64,000 nt of DNA. Source: Periplaneta americana (Eukaryota; Arthropoda; Insecta; Blattodea; Blattidae). The notes under the pieces were generated by a model, which was not told where the DNA came from, did not search any database, and saw nothing but the letters and a program-made list of their open reading frames with translations. A program made the translations under genes and the position numbers. The DNA is taken from assembly GCF_040183065.1 (NCBI RefSeq), contig NC_091120.1:169725488-169789487 (forward strand). Direction: 5' to 3'. The first letter of the stretch is position 1, and each line of letters opens with the position of its first letter. Shown in pieces: positions 23,492 through 38,000 of the stretch.

Positions 23492-26400
23492 TCACGAATC
23501 TCCTACACCATTCACCATTACAGACTGGAGATATTCATTATACTTTTTTTCTTGGTTTTGTTGAAGTTTCTGTAGTTTCTTGATCTGGCCTTTGCTTAGC
23601 TCCTTTCCTTCAGCATCGTGTGTTGGAATGCCCTAAAATGCGAGAAGATAAAATTAATAAATAATATTCACAGAGTAAAGAAAATACACGAGGAGTGAAT
23701 AAAAAGTGATGGAAACACTGTCAGGGTATACCCCGAAAATCTGGAACAAAAATTAGTTATACGATGAAAGACGAGTGGAACGGAGAAAAATTCTCTCAGA
23801 CACTGGGATTTGAACCCAGGTCTTCAGCTCTACGTGCTGATGCTTTATCCACTAAGCCACGTCGGATTCCTATCCTGATGTCAGATCAATCCTCTCAGTT
23901 TAAGTTTCACCTCTTGGGTTCCTTCTAGTGGCCTGCCATCTGCACTACGTCATAGATGTCTATGAACGTATGACGATGTCCACATATGTGTGGAGGTGCA
24001 CTCATTTGAGTGACTGATTGGCCAGGATCCAACGGAATAAGCGCCGTCTTTAAATCACGAAGTGATTTTACGCATATATATTATATTAATGTACCGAAGT
24101 ACATATGATATTTCCATGCAGATATTCTGCATCATCATACATGGACATATGTGGACATCGTCCTGCGCTCATAGACATCTATGACCTAGTGCAGAGGGCA
24201 GGCCACTAGAAGGAACCCAAGAGGTGGAACTTAAACTGAGAGGATTCGATCCAACATCGGGATGGGAATCCGGTGTGGCTTAGTGGATAAAGCACGTAGA
24301 GCTGAAGACCCGGGTTCAAATCCCGGTGTTCGAGAGAATTTTTCTCCGTTCCACTCCTCTTTCATCATATGATGACGCAGATTATCTGCATGGAAACATC
24401 ATATGTACTTCGGTACATTAATATAATATAAAAATTAGCTACTTTTAGTCACCACAACTCAATAATTACTCACAAGCACGACGAAAAAACACTAAAAACA
24501 TTTCAGTCATCTTACGATCTGTCATCAGACTTGTTTCTTAAATTTTCTGATCTTCATTTCAATGAACATCAACTTTTCAGCTTTTTCTCTCAATAGCATT
24601 TGTTTTTGCAACTACAGCTGCTTCAGCTCCACCTTAGCCAAGATTAAACAAGTGAAGTGAACAATATGTGTAATGTCGTTAACCACAACCGTTCGAATCT
24701 TTTAAATTCATTACAAATTGCTTAAATTACTTTTAAGCAACTTCCTTTAGAATATAGAATTTTATATTATTACGATGTACCGAAGTACATACGATATTTC
24801 CGTGCAGAAATTCTGCATCATCATCATATGATGAAAGATGAGTGGAACAGGGAAAAATTCTCTCTAGCACCGGGATTTGAACCCGGGTTTTCAGCTCTAC
24901 GTGCTGACACTCTATCCACTAAGCCACACCGGATTCCCGTCGGATTGAATCCTCTCAGTTTAAGTTCCACGTCTTGGGTTCCCTCTAGTGGCCTACCCTC
25001 ATGCACTGATCCCAGCCACTTAGTCACTCATAACGAGTGCATCTCTGAACATGTGTGGACACTGTGCCACTGTCATACATCTATGACGCAGTGCATGAGG
25101 GTAGGCCACTAGAGGGAACCCAAGAGGTGGAACTTAAACTGAGAGGATTCAATCTGACATCGGGATGGAAATCCGGTGTGATTTAGTGGACAGAGCGTCA
25201 GCACGTAGAGCTGAAAACCCTGGTTCAAATCCCAGTGCCAGAGAGAATTTTTCTCCATTCCACTCATCTTTCATCATATAGAATTTTACCAAATTGCCGG
25301 CATTTTAAGAATTGTTTAAAAATACGTTTTTGGGAAGATTATTTATTTTAATTCTCAGTTGATTAATTTATTTATTTCACAGTTTCAAGCTTTTTCTTCT
25401 TTCTGCCCAAAATTTTATGTTATCATACAATTTTTTCTTATTTTGCTTTCTTTCTTTAATAAATTCTTGAGATATTGTTTGCTTCCACAGACTGTAGTTT
25501 CATGACTTTTTCAATTACATTGTACATGTGTCTTGTATAGCCCCTACATATGAGTTATACTCGTTGGGGCATATTCAATAAATTAAAAAAAATATATATT
25601 TTCTTTATCAGTAAACACCCTGATTGTTGTTACGAAGTAGAATACTCAAAACGCAATCTTGTGAAACAACATGTGACCACAGTCTAGCATATACAGTCGC
25701 GAAGCTCAATACATAGTAAATATGCAAACATTAGATAGTTGCTCACCACTAGGATCGCTAATATCGCCTCATTACAGGCAATGCAAAATAGTACCGGCAC
25801 AGTCTATTGTTTCTAGCATCTTCAAAACTCAAGCTTCGTGACTGTATATAGTAGACTGTGATGTGACTGTACTGCTCTTCTGGGCAAGAAAAAATGTGGC
25901 ACATTTGATGTTTTCCATTTTCCTCCACACCGTAGGTTATACAGCAGCAGGAATTAATTCCACATACTATTTTCAATATAGGTAGGTACAATACAAAAAA
26001 ATGTGAAAATTTGGTACAGTGTCACATTCAACTTGCAGGACGATACCAGTAGACTACTGAACAAAAGATAAATAATGATAAGTACTACATCTGAGTTCGG
26101 AACACCTCAAAATCTGTGCTTCAGTGGCTGGCCATGATAATATCTTTGAAAAGTATTGGAGTGCAAGAGGTCAAATGACTTTATTGTCAAACGCCTGGAA
26201 TTAGAAAACAACAACATCTGAGGTCATAAATATAAACCATTACAATTTGAATTTACAAACAGTATCTTCATACCAACATCAAAGTCACATGGTACATGGT
26301 TTTCAAAGATTACAACTTTAATATTGCCATACCAATGAACCTGTTTTCATTAATGAAATGAAATGGAAGACCTAGGATAATTCACATTATGAGACAATGA

Positions 26401-29400
26401 ACAGAAAATGAACAAATGAAGGGTACACGGGAAAAACGATCAAGGTCCATCAAAAATCGAAATTGAGTTAATAATGCTATCTTATAGTGGAAAAGAAGTA
26501 CTATCATGTGGTCTAAGAAATCATCGTTCTTGATATTCCACTACGTCAATTTCTATTAAATACACACATAACAAAGTATTAAGTGCTTAAACTTTAAAAT
26601 TCGTTTTTCTCGAAACTTTCCAAAATGGACCTTGATCGTTATTCCCGTGTACCCTTCAAATGTTACACACACTAATAAAAGCAGGTAACGTACCTTATCA
26701 TCAAACTGTGAATACTTGTCAATTTCTGAAAGGAACATTTCTGTAGGCTTAATTTTCCTCTGTGCGTCCTTCTGGGCTTGTGCAGCTGCTTGCTCTGCCT
26801 TCTTTCGTTCCTTTTCTGCAGCCTTCTCTGCCTCAGCTTTCTTCTTCGCTTCCTTCTCACGCAATAAGGTTTCTCGGTCCACCAACTTCACAGCCGATTT
26901 AGTGCCTGACAATTCACATACATTTCTTTAATACAGGTGGTTTCTCTTACTCTTTTATCACACAAAGTACAAAGCTTTCAATTTAAAAGAGGGCAGCACA
27001 TCAAATATATATGTATATGTATACACACATACATAATGAACCTGAAGCAATGTCATTAATTTCAGGGGGATATTCTTTGAGATATTTCAAACAAAAGAGT
27101 TTAATACAATTTTGTTTGTTTTTGCTTCCTTTTCGGGATAAAAATTGTTTTATATGAAACATTTCATAGCGTGTTTTGGGAAAGCCATTGATTTAATTCC
27201 CAATATACTCAATCAATTTAAGAGAGCAGTGTATTATGGTAATAAATTATTGAAAGAATTTTAGTTTTGTCCTTTAAATGTGCTGGAATTTGTTCCAAAC
27301 AAATGTAACTTTTCGTTCTAAAAAGGAATTTAAAAATGTTACATTTGCAGTTTGTGGCTATAATTATTGTAAACACTCTGTATGAAGCAAAAAAAAAAAA
27401 AAAAATGCCACAACAGCATATTCAAGTCAAACAATTATTATTCTATAAATTCATTTGCATTTATGTAATAAATTACATTACCAAGAATATAAATTATCAA
27501 ACTGTAATAGACATTACCAAACAAACATTTAAAAACAATGATTATTATAATAATATCCATTAATACCTTCTCTATCTTCCAACCTAACTCCAACATTTGG
27601 CAGAATGTCGTCACGTAATCTGTCACACTCTTTCAACATATCTGTGGCTTTCAACTGCCGTGCCTGACTGCGGATGTTGTCTCGAAACTCGGCCAGGATA
27701 GACAGGTATGGCATTACTACTTCTTCTGTCTGTAAATATAAACAACATTTCGTTGGAGTCAAAAAACAAGATCTTATCATATTTTCAAACAGATCCTTCA
27801 TAAATATACCTTAGTTCTGCATTTTAAATGGATTGTTAAACAAAGAACTTCTTACGAACAGAAATAACAGCCTACAGCAAGCAGATGAGTTAGCGGTGAA
27901 TTATATAAACTTAAGTACTGCATGCTTATGGGAAAACAAATAAGTTATAATATAATATTTATAACAGCGAAACTATAGACATAGGTACTATTTAAAAATG
28001 GTGCAGCTAACAATTCGCGAACAAATGAATGCAGAATCATGGAGGAATACTATTTCTTAGTATTTTCTCCAGTAAACGTATTTCTTCATGGGAAATAACT
28101 GACTTCGTTGGCCTCTTACGTCTTCTTGGTGAACAATAAGTCCAGGAGATAGGTCTCAGCATGTATGGGCAATCATCCAATTCAGACAAAATCTCCTGGA
28201 TGTATGTCTGTACACACTTAACTCCAGGTAAGTCTCACACCTAGTTGTGACATTGCAGTACATCTGGCTGCATGTAGTTTGTATGTAGCGACAAAAACGT
28301 GATGCTGCTGCACATTTATATATGAATAAAAGCTTCAAGCAAGCCAGTGGTGATATTCGGCCAGTTCGCACTGGTTCAGATGAACCGGTTGTTAAATTTT
28401 TTTTATTTATTCTTTTTTTACTTGGTTATTAACGACGCTGTATCAACTACGAGGTTATTTACCGTCGATGAGATTGGTGATAGATGATATTTGGCGAGAT
28501 GAAGCTGAGGATTCACCACATTACCTGGCATTTGTCTTACGGTTGGGGAAAACTTCGGAAAAAATCTAACCAGGTAATAAGCCCAAGCGGGAATCGAACC
28601 CGTGCCTGAGGGCAACTCCGGATCGGTAGGCGAGCGCCTTAGCCGACAGAGCTACGCCGGTGGCCTTGTTAAATTATTTCTAGGTAATATTTGCAATTAC
28701 CATGGACATATACCGTATAGGTTTAACATACGTATGTACATATGAGAGAACTGGTTGTTAAACTTTTTGAATATCACCACTGAAGCAAGCGATGTCGCAT
28801 CTAAGATGAATCTACGAAATGATGTCTCATGGACGAACAGCCTTCATATGACATAAGATCCCCAGATTTTCCTTCTTCCTACAGGAAGCCATATTTTTTT
28901 GTTTTGTATAAAAAGTTGCCTGTTTCTTCGGAGCTTGTAAGTATAATCACCCCTGACAGTGTTACCAATTCCGCACAAGGACAGTCAATGTTGGGGCCAT
29001 CAACTTGATGTCTTTTGGCTGACATGGTATTTGTGTACGGTTACTTTCCCTTGGATGTATCATCTTTACCACAGCAGCTGAGATACATCTTCCCATTGTG
29101 AGTTACTCTTAGCTTCCTCTCATCTCTTACCAGACAGCAGCATAAAGTTCCCCAGCGTAATAGTCTGGTTCACTGAGCAGAGGTGGTAACTCTTTATCAT
29201 GTGAATCTCAATACTGGACACTGACAAAAGGGAACTAGAAAAGGAGGGAGGTAGCTGAAATTTTTTTTAAATCGCTTATTTAACGACGCTGTATCAACTA
29301 GTCGGTTATGTAGCGTCGATTGGATTGGTGATTGGTGATAGTGAGATGGTATCTGGCGAGATGAGGCCAATGATTCTCCATAAATTACCTGAAATTCTCT

Positions 29401-32400
29401 TACAGTTGGGGAAAACCTCGGAAAAACCAACCAGGTAATCAGCCCAAGTGGAAATCGAACCCATGCCTAAGCGCAACTTCAGATCAGCAGACAAGCGCCT
29501 CAGGCAACTGAACTATGCCAGTGGCAAAAGAGGATCTTAAGACCAGTTGGGGGAGTTTAAAAAAAAATATATAAAAATATTACCAGGAAATTATAGTCGC
29601 GATGCTGTTATTCCCAGCGTGACTCCTCCTCTTTGTTTACGTTTTAGGAAGTGAAGACTCTATAAAGTCTAGGAAGGTAGTATCGTTCGCCATTTTCGTT
29701 CTTTCGTTGCCGAGCTACCATATGATGAATCTATTTGCCACACCGTTAAACATTATCATATCGTAGCTCCTATGATAATAAATCAAACGCAAACGTAATT
29801 CAGCAAATAATTGAGCGGCAAATAACGTCTTCGTGTGCTTTCTGTGAACGCCAATGAAAGAGCCAAAATGGCGGGCGATTATATTATTTATCGAGCCTTA
29901 AGAAATGAATAACGTCTTCCTTAGCGAATCACAAGACGCACACGTTTAAATGTAGCCGACCTGCAGTGCGATTGGCTGCCGGAAATTAGAGCGACGGGAC
30001 TATAGAGAAGAACATATCCTATCAGTTTTAACAACAATACACAAATACCGGGAAAAAAAAAAATGGCACTCACACCTTCAAAGGTTGATGGATAACAGAA
30101 TACCCAAATATTATATTGAGGACTGGAAGACCCCCAAGAAGATGGAGACAGCAGTTTTTATAAGGAGCCAAAACGGGTCAACACAGGTCCAATCGAAGAA
30201 GAAGGAGAAGGAGGAGGAGATGATGATGATGTATGAGAAGGCCATTGTCCTCAGTTGGGTTTGAACTCTTGACACCATCACGACAATCACTAGACCAATG
30301 AGAACGACCACGCCAAATACATTAAGATGCTTACATTTGTAGTGCCTCTAGATTCAGTTATAGGGAAGCCAATGGACTCTTCTGTGGGGATAGCCCCAAA
30401 TACTCTCAGCAGCCACGTGATGTAAGCAGCTATGTCTCGGAGCAGTATGCAATTACTCTCCTGTGTGGAAGCCCGTTTGTCTCTGATGTAAATGTTACAA
30501 ATCCCAACTAAATCCCTGACTGCATCCAGTGCTCCTCGAGTGTCTATGTTATCTGAAATAAATAAAGGTCTTCATTAACAGACTGTTACATTAATTAAAA
30601 TAATTATTTATTATTTAAAAGTTGTCAAAAACTGAGTGAAAAAATTTCGAAATAAGAAATTGGAAGATAAAGTGACCTACTACCTTCATAAATGACATAA
30701 AAAAACGTTAAAGGTAAATCAGGACAAAGAATGAAAAACTAAGTAAATATTACAGATCATAGTTACATTACAGAATCAAATCATTTAGTAAGCTGCACAA
30801 TGAATAGCATCTGTGGCTACCACATTCATCCAGGCAGCCTGGGTTCGATCTCTGGTCAAGTTGTGATGGTATTTTTGGTGGACAAAGCAGATCTGGCTTA
30901 GTTGTCCATGAAATGGGATCCGACTCTATCAGGTGCTATGGCAGAATGGCCCAACCATCATGTTTTTCTCAAGCATTTGGGTATAAAATATTATTTCTGT
31001 CCTCTGGCTCATGTCTGAAATAAAATTTCTATGTGGCCCTTGAAGAAAAATAATTGAAAACCACTGTTGTATGGACGAAATACCAAATAAAAAGGTAAGA
31101 GAAATTATTATGGAAAGAGATAGAAGTATTATATCGATAAAGTTACAGAAACTACAATTAATTTGTATGGACATAGCTAGAACGGATTATTCAAGTTGGC
31201 CTAGAAAATTGTAGAGTGGGTATTACCACAGAGCCAGAAACATGAACGACCAAGACATAATTGAAAGGCTGACACTAAGAAAGCCACATGAGAAGAAAAC
31301 AACTTCAATAGAGTGAATTATGTATAATATTGAACCATTTGAAATATATTTCTGAAAAAGCTCGTAAAAGATTCTCCCTTCTGAAAAGACTAGCAGGAAA
31401 GAAATGGGGTTGCTCTAGAAATACTTTGAACACTACATACAAAATGTTTATACAGCCAGTGCTGACATACTGCGGAGAAATTTTAATTACTTCACCTTTC
31501 ATAAACGAAATAGAATATGTTCAAAACCAAGCTCTCAGACTCATTACTGGTGGAATCAAAACAACTCCAATAGTTTCTATGAGATTCCTCACTAATATTA
31601 ACAGCATCAAAATGATAATAGAAGAAAAAGCACTGATTCAATATGAAAAACTTATCAGATTACCAGGAAACAATTGGCATTCATACAGTCCTCTCTGTAG
31701 ATTAAAAACTCAAAAAAGTTTCATATACATGGTTCAAGAATTAAAACAGAAAATCAACATCCCGAATTTAAAAGAAAACTTACAAATTAAATCAAACCCT
31801 TTAACACTATTAAATATAGAGCATAATCTAAATTTAACAGAAGAAATACTGAAATCAGAAGTAAACACTGAAATAATGAAACAATTGTCTTTAGAGACAA
31901 TTAATATTAGGTACCCTCCACAAAACTGGCTTCATTTATACACTGACGGATCCTTGATCTCCAGAGAACAAGGTGCTGGTGCAGGTGTTACATGCTGTCT
32001 CTTCTCACTTTATAGATCTCTTGGATATGGAACAACAAGTTTTGATGGTGAAATCATTGCAATAAGTGAATGTCTCAGGAATCTTCTATGCCACATCAAT
32101 AAATTTAGGAATGCAGTTATATTGTCAGACACCAAAGCAGCTATTTTATCAATCATCTCTAAACACACACCTTCATCTCAAACAGCAGAAATAACTAAAA
32201 TGCTCTCTCAATTAATATCACTCAATAAAAGAATTGTATTCCAATGGATACCATCTCATTGTGGAATCCTGTGGATGCTTTAGCAAAGAAGGGCAGCACT
32301 GCTACTTACAGACCTGTTACTAAATCTATGTATTACTCTGTGAAGAGATTTATTAAATCTACATACTTAGACTTCAACAAACAAAATTTGATAACTCAAT

Positions 32401-34253
32401 CTCAAGGGAAAAAATGGAACTCTCTGCATCAAAATCCACAGTTAATTCCCGAGTTACCACGAAAATCGTCTGTAGCTGCATTTAAATTGGCAACAGGCCA
32501 TGATTGTTTCGCCAAACACCTGCATAGAATTGGAATATATCAGTCCCCTAACTGCCCATTGTGCAACTCAAACCAAGAAATGGATTCGGAACACCTCAAA
32601 ATCTGTGCTTCAGTGGCTGGTCATGATAATATCTTTGAAAAATATTGGAGTGCAAGAGGTCAAATGACTTTATTGTCAAACACCTGGCATTAGAAAACAA
32701 CAACAACTTTCTCCATGCAGCTGTTATGCCTAAATAAAAGAGAAGACAATGTTTTTACAAATAGTGCTACACTCAAGAGTGATCTGTGAGTAAAGAGATA
32801 AACTGAAAAAAAAACATTTACTAAACACATCAGGTTCAGTACCAATTTTCGTTTCTGCACAAGTAAGCTTTGGGTTCCCTGATTCAATACATGCAAGAGC
32901 AATTCTAAGGAACAGATAAAGTACATTCTTACCACATAATGACGAATGCACAGAATTCTTAGTAGCAATGAATTTCTTATTCAGCTCCAATTCACTATTC
33001 CCCCATTTCTGATATGAATCTATTTGTGTTTTGCTTGCTGAACATCTTGTCATATCCTTCACGGTCAAGAAAAATTCCTGCAAAGCCAAAATACCAAGAA
33101 GTTAAGCACAGAAGTATTCTGTTACCAAAACAATCAATAAAAACTTATCTCTCATATTCTTCGAAGTTAGGACAGTTCTAAAATCCCTTTCTCATTAAAA
33201 TGTCCACCATGGAAAAAACATGTATGCAAGTGGACACGCACATCAATTCTATTAAGAAACTACAAGTATCTTGTGAATTAAAATATTTCATTCTCAGTAT
33301 AATTACGACTAGCATTAAAAATAATCACTCATCTTCTGCAACAGAGAACAAACAAACAACCTAACCTAAAAATAAGTAATGGCAGATAAAGGAAAAGAGA
33401 TCAAGATAGGGATAAATATTAAACTACAGTATACACGAAGACTGAGTGAGTGAGTGAGTGAGCGAGCAAGTGAGTAAGTGAGAGAGATGACATACTGTAA
33501 TTACATTTAAAAAAATTCTGATAACATCTGTAAGTGAAATAACAAACTTCTGTTATAATGTGTGCACTGATTGTATCTAGATAATGACAAAAAGTGAGTG
33601 GTACACTTTTTTCATTTCACTCAAAAGTAAATCAAACTAACATATGTGTATATTCATTGTCTTTCAGTCATCTATTCTTTTGTGCAAAGACAAAATAGTG
33701 AAAGAATCTGTTTTTTAAAATTCCTTCTGACAAAGAATAGAGCATGTCATTAAATATTCCGTTTGAGATGCAAAAATAGACTATGTAGAGAGAGCTCATT
33801 TCATTCAAGGCTATAGGGTAGTAGTATCAGCATGCTCTGCCAGAAGAATTAAATAATATATAAAAACAAACAACCACGCACGCACACAGATATATACAAC
33901 AAAATTTAAGAGAGGAAGCAGTGTCTCAGTTTAGACTAGCTACAAGACATGACTGCTTAGCAGAACATCTGCAAAGATTCGGATTTATAGAGGACAAGTT
34001 CCTCTAGCAAAATATTAAATGATGAATATCTTATGGAGTTTCTGTAGCTGAGTAAGTGTGTTCCTGACAAGAAGATACATAAACTACCATTGGCTGGCTA
34101 AGAAAAAATTGATTTAATCAAAATTCCTCACATTAGATATAAACAATAACATAATAATTATTTATATTTAAATTTCTACAAATTAAGGCCAGACTGTCCA
34201 AAAACTTTAAACTAATCCAGTCTACACTCTGCCTCATGTATTTTTTCCCTATT

Positions 34254-34287
<34 letters not shown>

Positions 34288-34310
34288 TACTATTATCATA
34301 ATAATCATCA

Positions 34311-34360
<50 letters not shown>

Positions 34361-34956
34361 GTCACAATAGAAACCCACTTATCCAAAATGAAGGGGGTGG
34401 AGCCATTTCGGATAATGTGATTTTTCGGATATTCGATGAGAAATATTTTCGGTAAAAGTGGGAAGGAAAAGAGATTGTTAAGCATGTAAATTACAAACAA
34501 AAATTCAATGAATTTAATATTGTAATTGCATATCAATTTTACATCCAATAATCATTTTACTTGACATCACACTTGCGTAATTAAAAAAATAAGATGTACC
34601 GGTAACTGCAACACAACTAAAATGAATGAGAAATTGGAAACTTATCTTGAATACATACACCATAATCCTGTAATTCCCACGCAGGTGGGAAGATGGGGGG
34701 GGGGGGGGAGAACGTTTCATTTAACTGGATTTGCTGCGCCAGGTTACTATACAAAAGAAGCGTTGGGAGATGGAGGTGGAAAACAGATGTAGCATTGCTG
34801 TGGTGACATTGGCACCACTTAAATTTGCAGCCATGCTATAGGGGATGAACAAAATATTCCAAGGATAAACAAAATATTGGCTTCTTTTTTGCGACATTCT
34901 TTTGATGGATAAGCCAGATTTTGGTTAACCGAAGTTGGGTTAAGAGAGGTTTCACT

Positions 34957-35009
<53 letters not shown>

Positions 35010-38000
35010 TATTTTTTACATTTATCGTTAAATCCCATTTTCCATTAACATCCTTGCCATGTACTTCGTATCACCTTATTTATATTAATTATTAACCTTA
35101 TAGTAATCTCAATAATACTATAATTTACATCATCATTAAAAATACTTTAAAAATTTCCATTTTAAAGTACTGATAACCTTACTTACATTCAATAACCTCT
35201 CATACTGTGTGGCCATTTCCATGGTGTTGGTGCTGTAATCTAGTGTATCCTTCCATGAGTGGAGTAGGAAAGCAAGTCTGAGTTGTCGTGCTGTGTACTG
35301 GGTCAAAGCTTCCTTGATTGTAACAAAATTCTTCAAAGACTTTGACATCTTACAACCCGCAATTGTGAGATGGCCAGAGTGAAGAAAATACCTCACCCAA
35401 TGGTCATTATCAAAATAAGCCTGAAACAATCACATCAGATGATTAATTGGAGAAAGAGAATTTAAAGTTTTTGTGCTCTTTGATACTAACAGGGTAAGAC
35501 AATGATGCGAAAAACCTGCATTTTCGTGAAAATCACAAAATTGTTTTTCCCTTCGTACGTCATCTAATGAGAAAGTAAAAGACTGCTTTCTAAAATTTTT
35601 CCAATGTTAAGTTTCTTAATTTTACATAACTTGTAACTTGTGTGCCAATGGCAAGTCCAGCCAAATGGTTAAACATAAGCATGAGGTCTTACTCCCTGAG
35701 AGGTCTAAACCATAAGCCTCACACACAGATTCAAGTCTCAGCCAGACCTGATATTTTAAACTGAAAAAACCATAAATGACACCTGTGGCAGACAAAATAG
35801 CAGTTAGGGTTGTTCTCTTGGTTTTGCATTTTTCCATATTACAGTCTGGATCAGCTTACTTAATATCTTAAGGGTGAAACCTAACCATTTTTCCCCTATT
35901 ATTACATAATGCCAGTGGATTATAGTGATTTTCTAGATGTCAGGTTGAATTTTCTTTTACCAACTTTGTTTCGAATTTCGAGTACTGACAAATACAAATG
36001 ACAGTTGTTTTCCTAACTGTTATGTTGGCAGCAATAAATTTGGTTTGCAGTAAAGGAAACTGATCAAGTGAAAGTCCCTAAGCTTGTGAAATTTGAACGT
36101 AATTAATTAGTAATACTGGTATTAATATTAAATTCAATACATAATTCAGTTCTGTTACGTTGTGATTCCAATTCAACACTATATTCAGGTAAGTGTAAGT
36201 GTAATTAAAAAAAGATATAACTTACAGACCTACTTGGTATGAAACATGCATGTGGCTAATGGACAGAAATATATTCCTTAATGTTCAGATTTTTATCAAA
36301 ATGTTCAAGAGAGGAAATAGTAAGATAGCGACTTAGGAGTATGTATTTTAAGTAGGGTATACATTTTCGGAATTCATACTAATCATTTCACATGATCAAA
36401 CAAAACACATTTTTAGGTTAGGTCTCGTGAATCGTAAACTGTTTAATCAAAGCAATGAATTTCATGTTGTGACTTTGCTTGCTTCAAAACTTAGATACAC
36501 AGCAAATCTTAGCATAGTCAATTGGTATGGATGGGTTGGGAATGCATTCAGTTGAGGCTGAGTGTTAACACAGAAGAGCTACAAGATTACACTACTGGGT
36601 CACAGTGGCTCCTCAGCGAATAGGGATTATAAAGAATGGAAACTTCGCGTCGGTACCTTTGATGTAGCCGGACTGATTTCAATGACCTTCAAGCCAGCTA
36701 AAGCGTCAGATTCTGCTTTCTCCCTAGAGTTGGCGCTGACATCACACCAGCTAGCAGTCGACACAGCAGAAATATAACACATACAATTAATACATCTAGG
36801 TACATTATGTACTCAAATAAAATAAATTGGATCCATAAAATAATAAATCCTTCATTAACTGCAATGTCTAGACTGTACAGTTCCTTTATAATGAGAGTTG
36901 AGACGTTGACCCCAACAACATTAAAATATGTAATGATTTGATAGCGCTGAAAATGGAAAAACAAAACTCTTACAAGAAGTAAAACCATATACCTATATTA
37001 TATTATATACAAATATTAAACGAATTCGATATTTAATTTTACAATGTATTATATTATTTTATAATATAATTTATTATATCTGAAATATAAAATATTATTA
37101 TTACAACTAGTTTGTCACTGAGAAATAAGGAAAAGCTGTTAACTTGAATTTATTTGAAGCAAAGCGTTACTGGATTATGCAATGAGGTAGGAGATGTTTG
37201 GATCCTGTGTCTCAACTCTATTCTCAATTATTATCTTAGCGTATGCTCGATTACACTACCTCTAGCGCTTAAAAGTGGAACTAACCGCTGGCGCACAGAG
37301 GAACAAAACACAGGAAAATTCGCTCAGTGTCTATTCTTTATAATCCCTATTCGCTGGGCTCCTCTTCAATAATACGAATAACATCAGTATCAGTAAGCAT
37401 GAGGTCTTAGATTTGAATCTTTTTACTTGAATTTTTTTAAATTAATTAGTAAATTTTATGTTACAGTATTATAGTGGTACAGAAGGTGATTCAGGAGGAA
37501 TAATAAATATTCTGGGGGTTGTAATATGGACTATTCTGAGTAAAAAATTCATGTACACATGTTTCCTATTTTCAATGGGTGAGGAGAGACAGCTGCTTGA
37601 ATGTTATGCATGACAAGCATTTCAAGTGGCAAGAAGAAAGACAAATGACTCAATGATTATATTTATTGCTTATTTACGGGTATCAGTACATTTCAACGTG
37701 TTATTCAAAGTGCTGAGTGTTTGTCATCTGTTTCAGACTTGCACACACGTTGAATCTGTAGAAGCTAACTAAAAACAGCTGTTTCTCTACACTCCTTATG
37801 AAAAGTGCTGCCCTCAAACAATCTCAGAAGAGAAGCACGTATTATTCCTTTCTACATAGTCATTTGTCATTCCTATATACCATTTATAAGGCCTGTTACA
37901 CGTAACATTCAAACAACTGTACCTCCGCACTCACGGAAAGTTCGACAAATGTTATTATCCAATGCTCAACTATTTTAGCAAATGAAGTCATCAGCTTCAT

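Noticed and set aside
24863-24936. Working tRNA gene (anticodon GTA) on the minus strand
   Set aside because: Although a near cloverleaf can be drawn, T33 is missing, an acceptor pair is broken, and the sequence recurs four times in inverted pairs with repeat body attached, so it is a SINE-like head.
31262-31329. Target duplication of the I-type LINE at 31329 (AACAACTT on both sides)
   Set aside because: The match is short, overlaps the element's own (CAA)n tail and does not abut the 5' break, so it may be chance.
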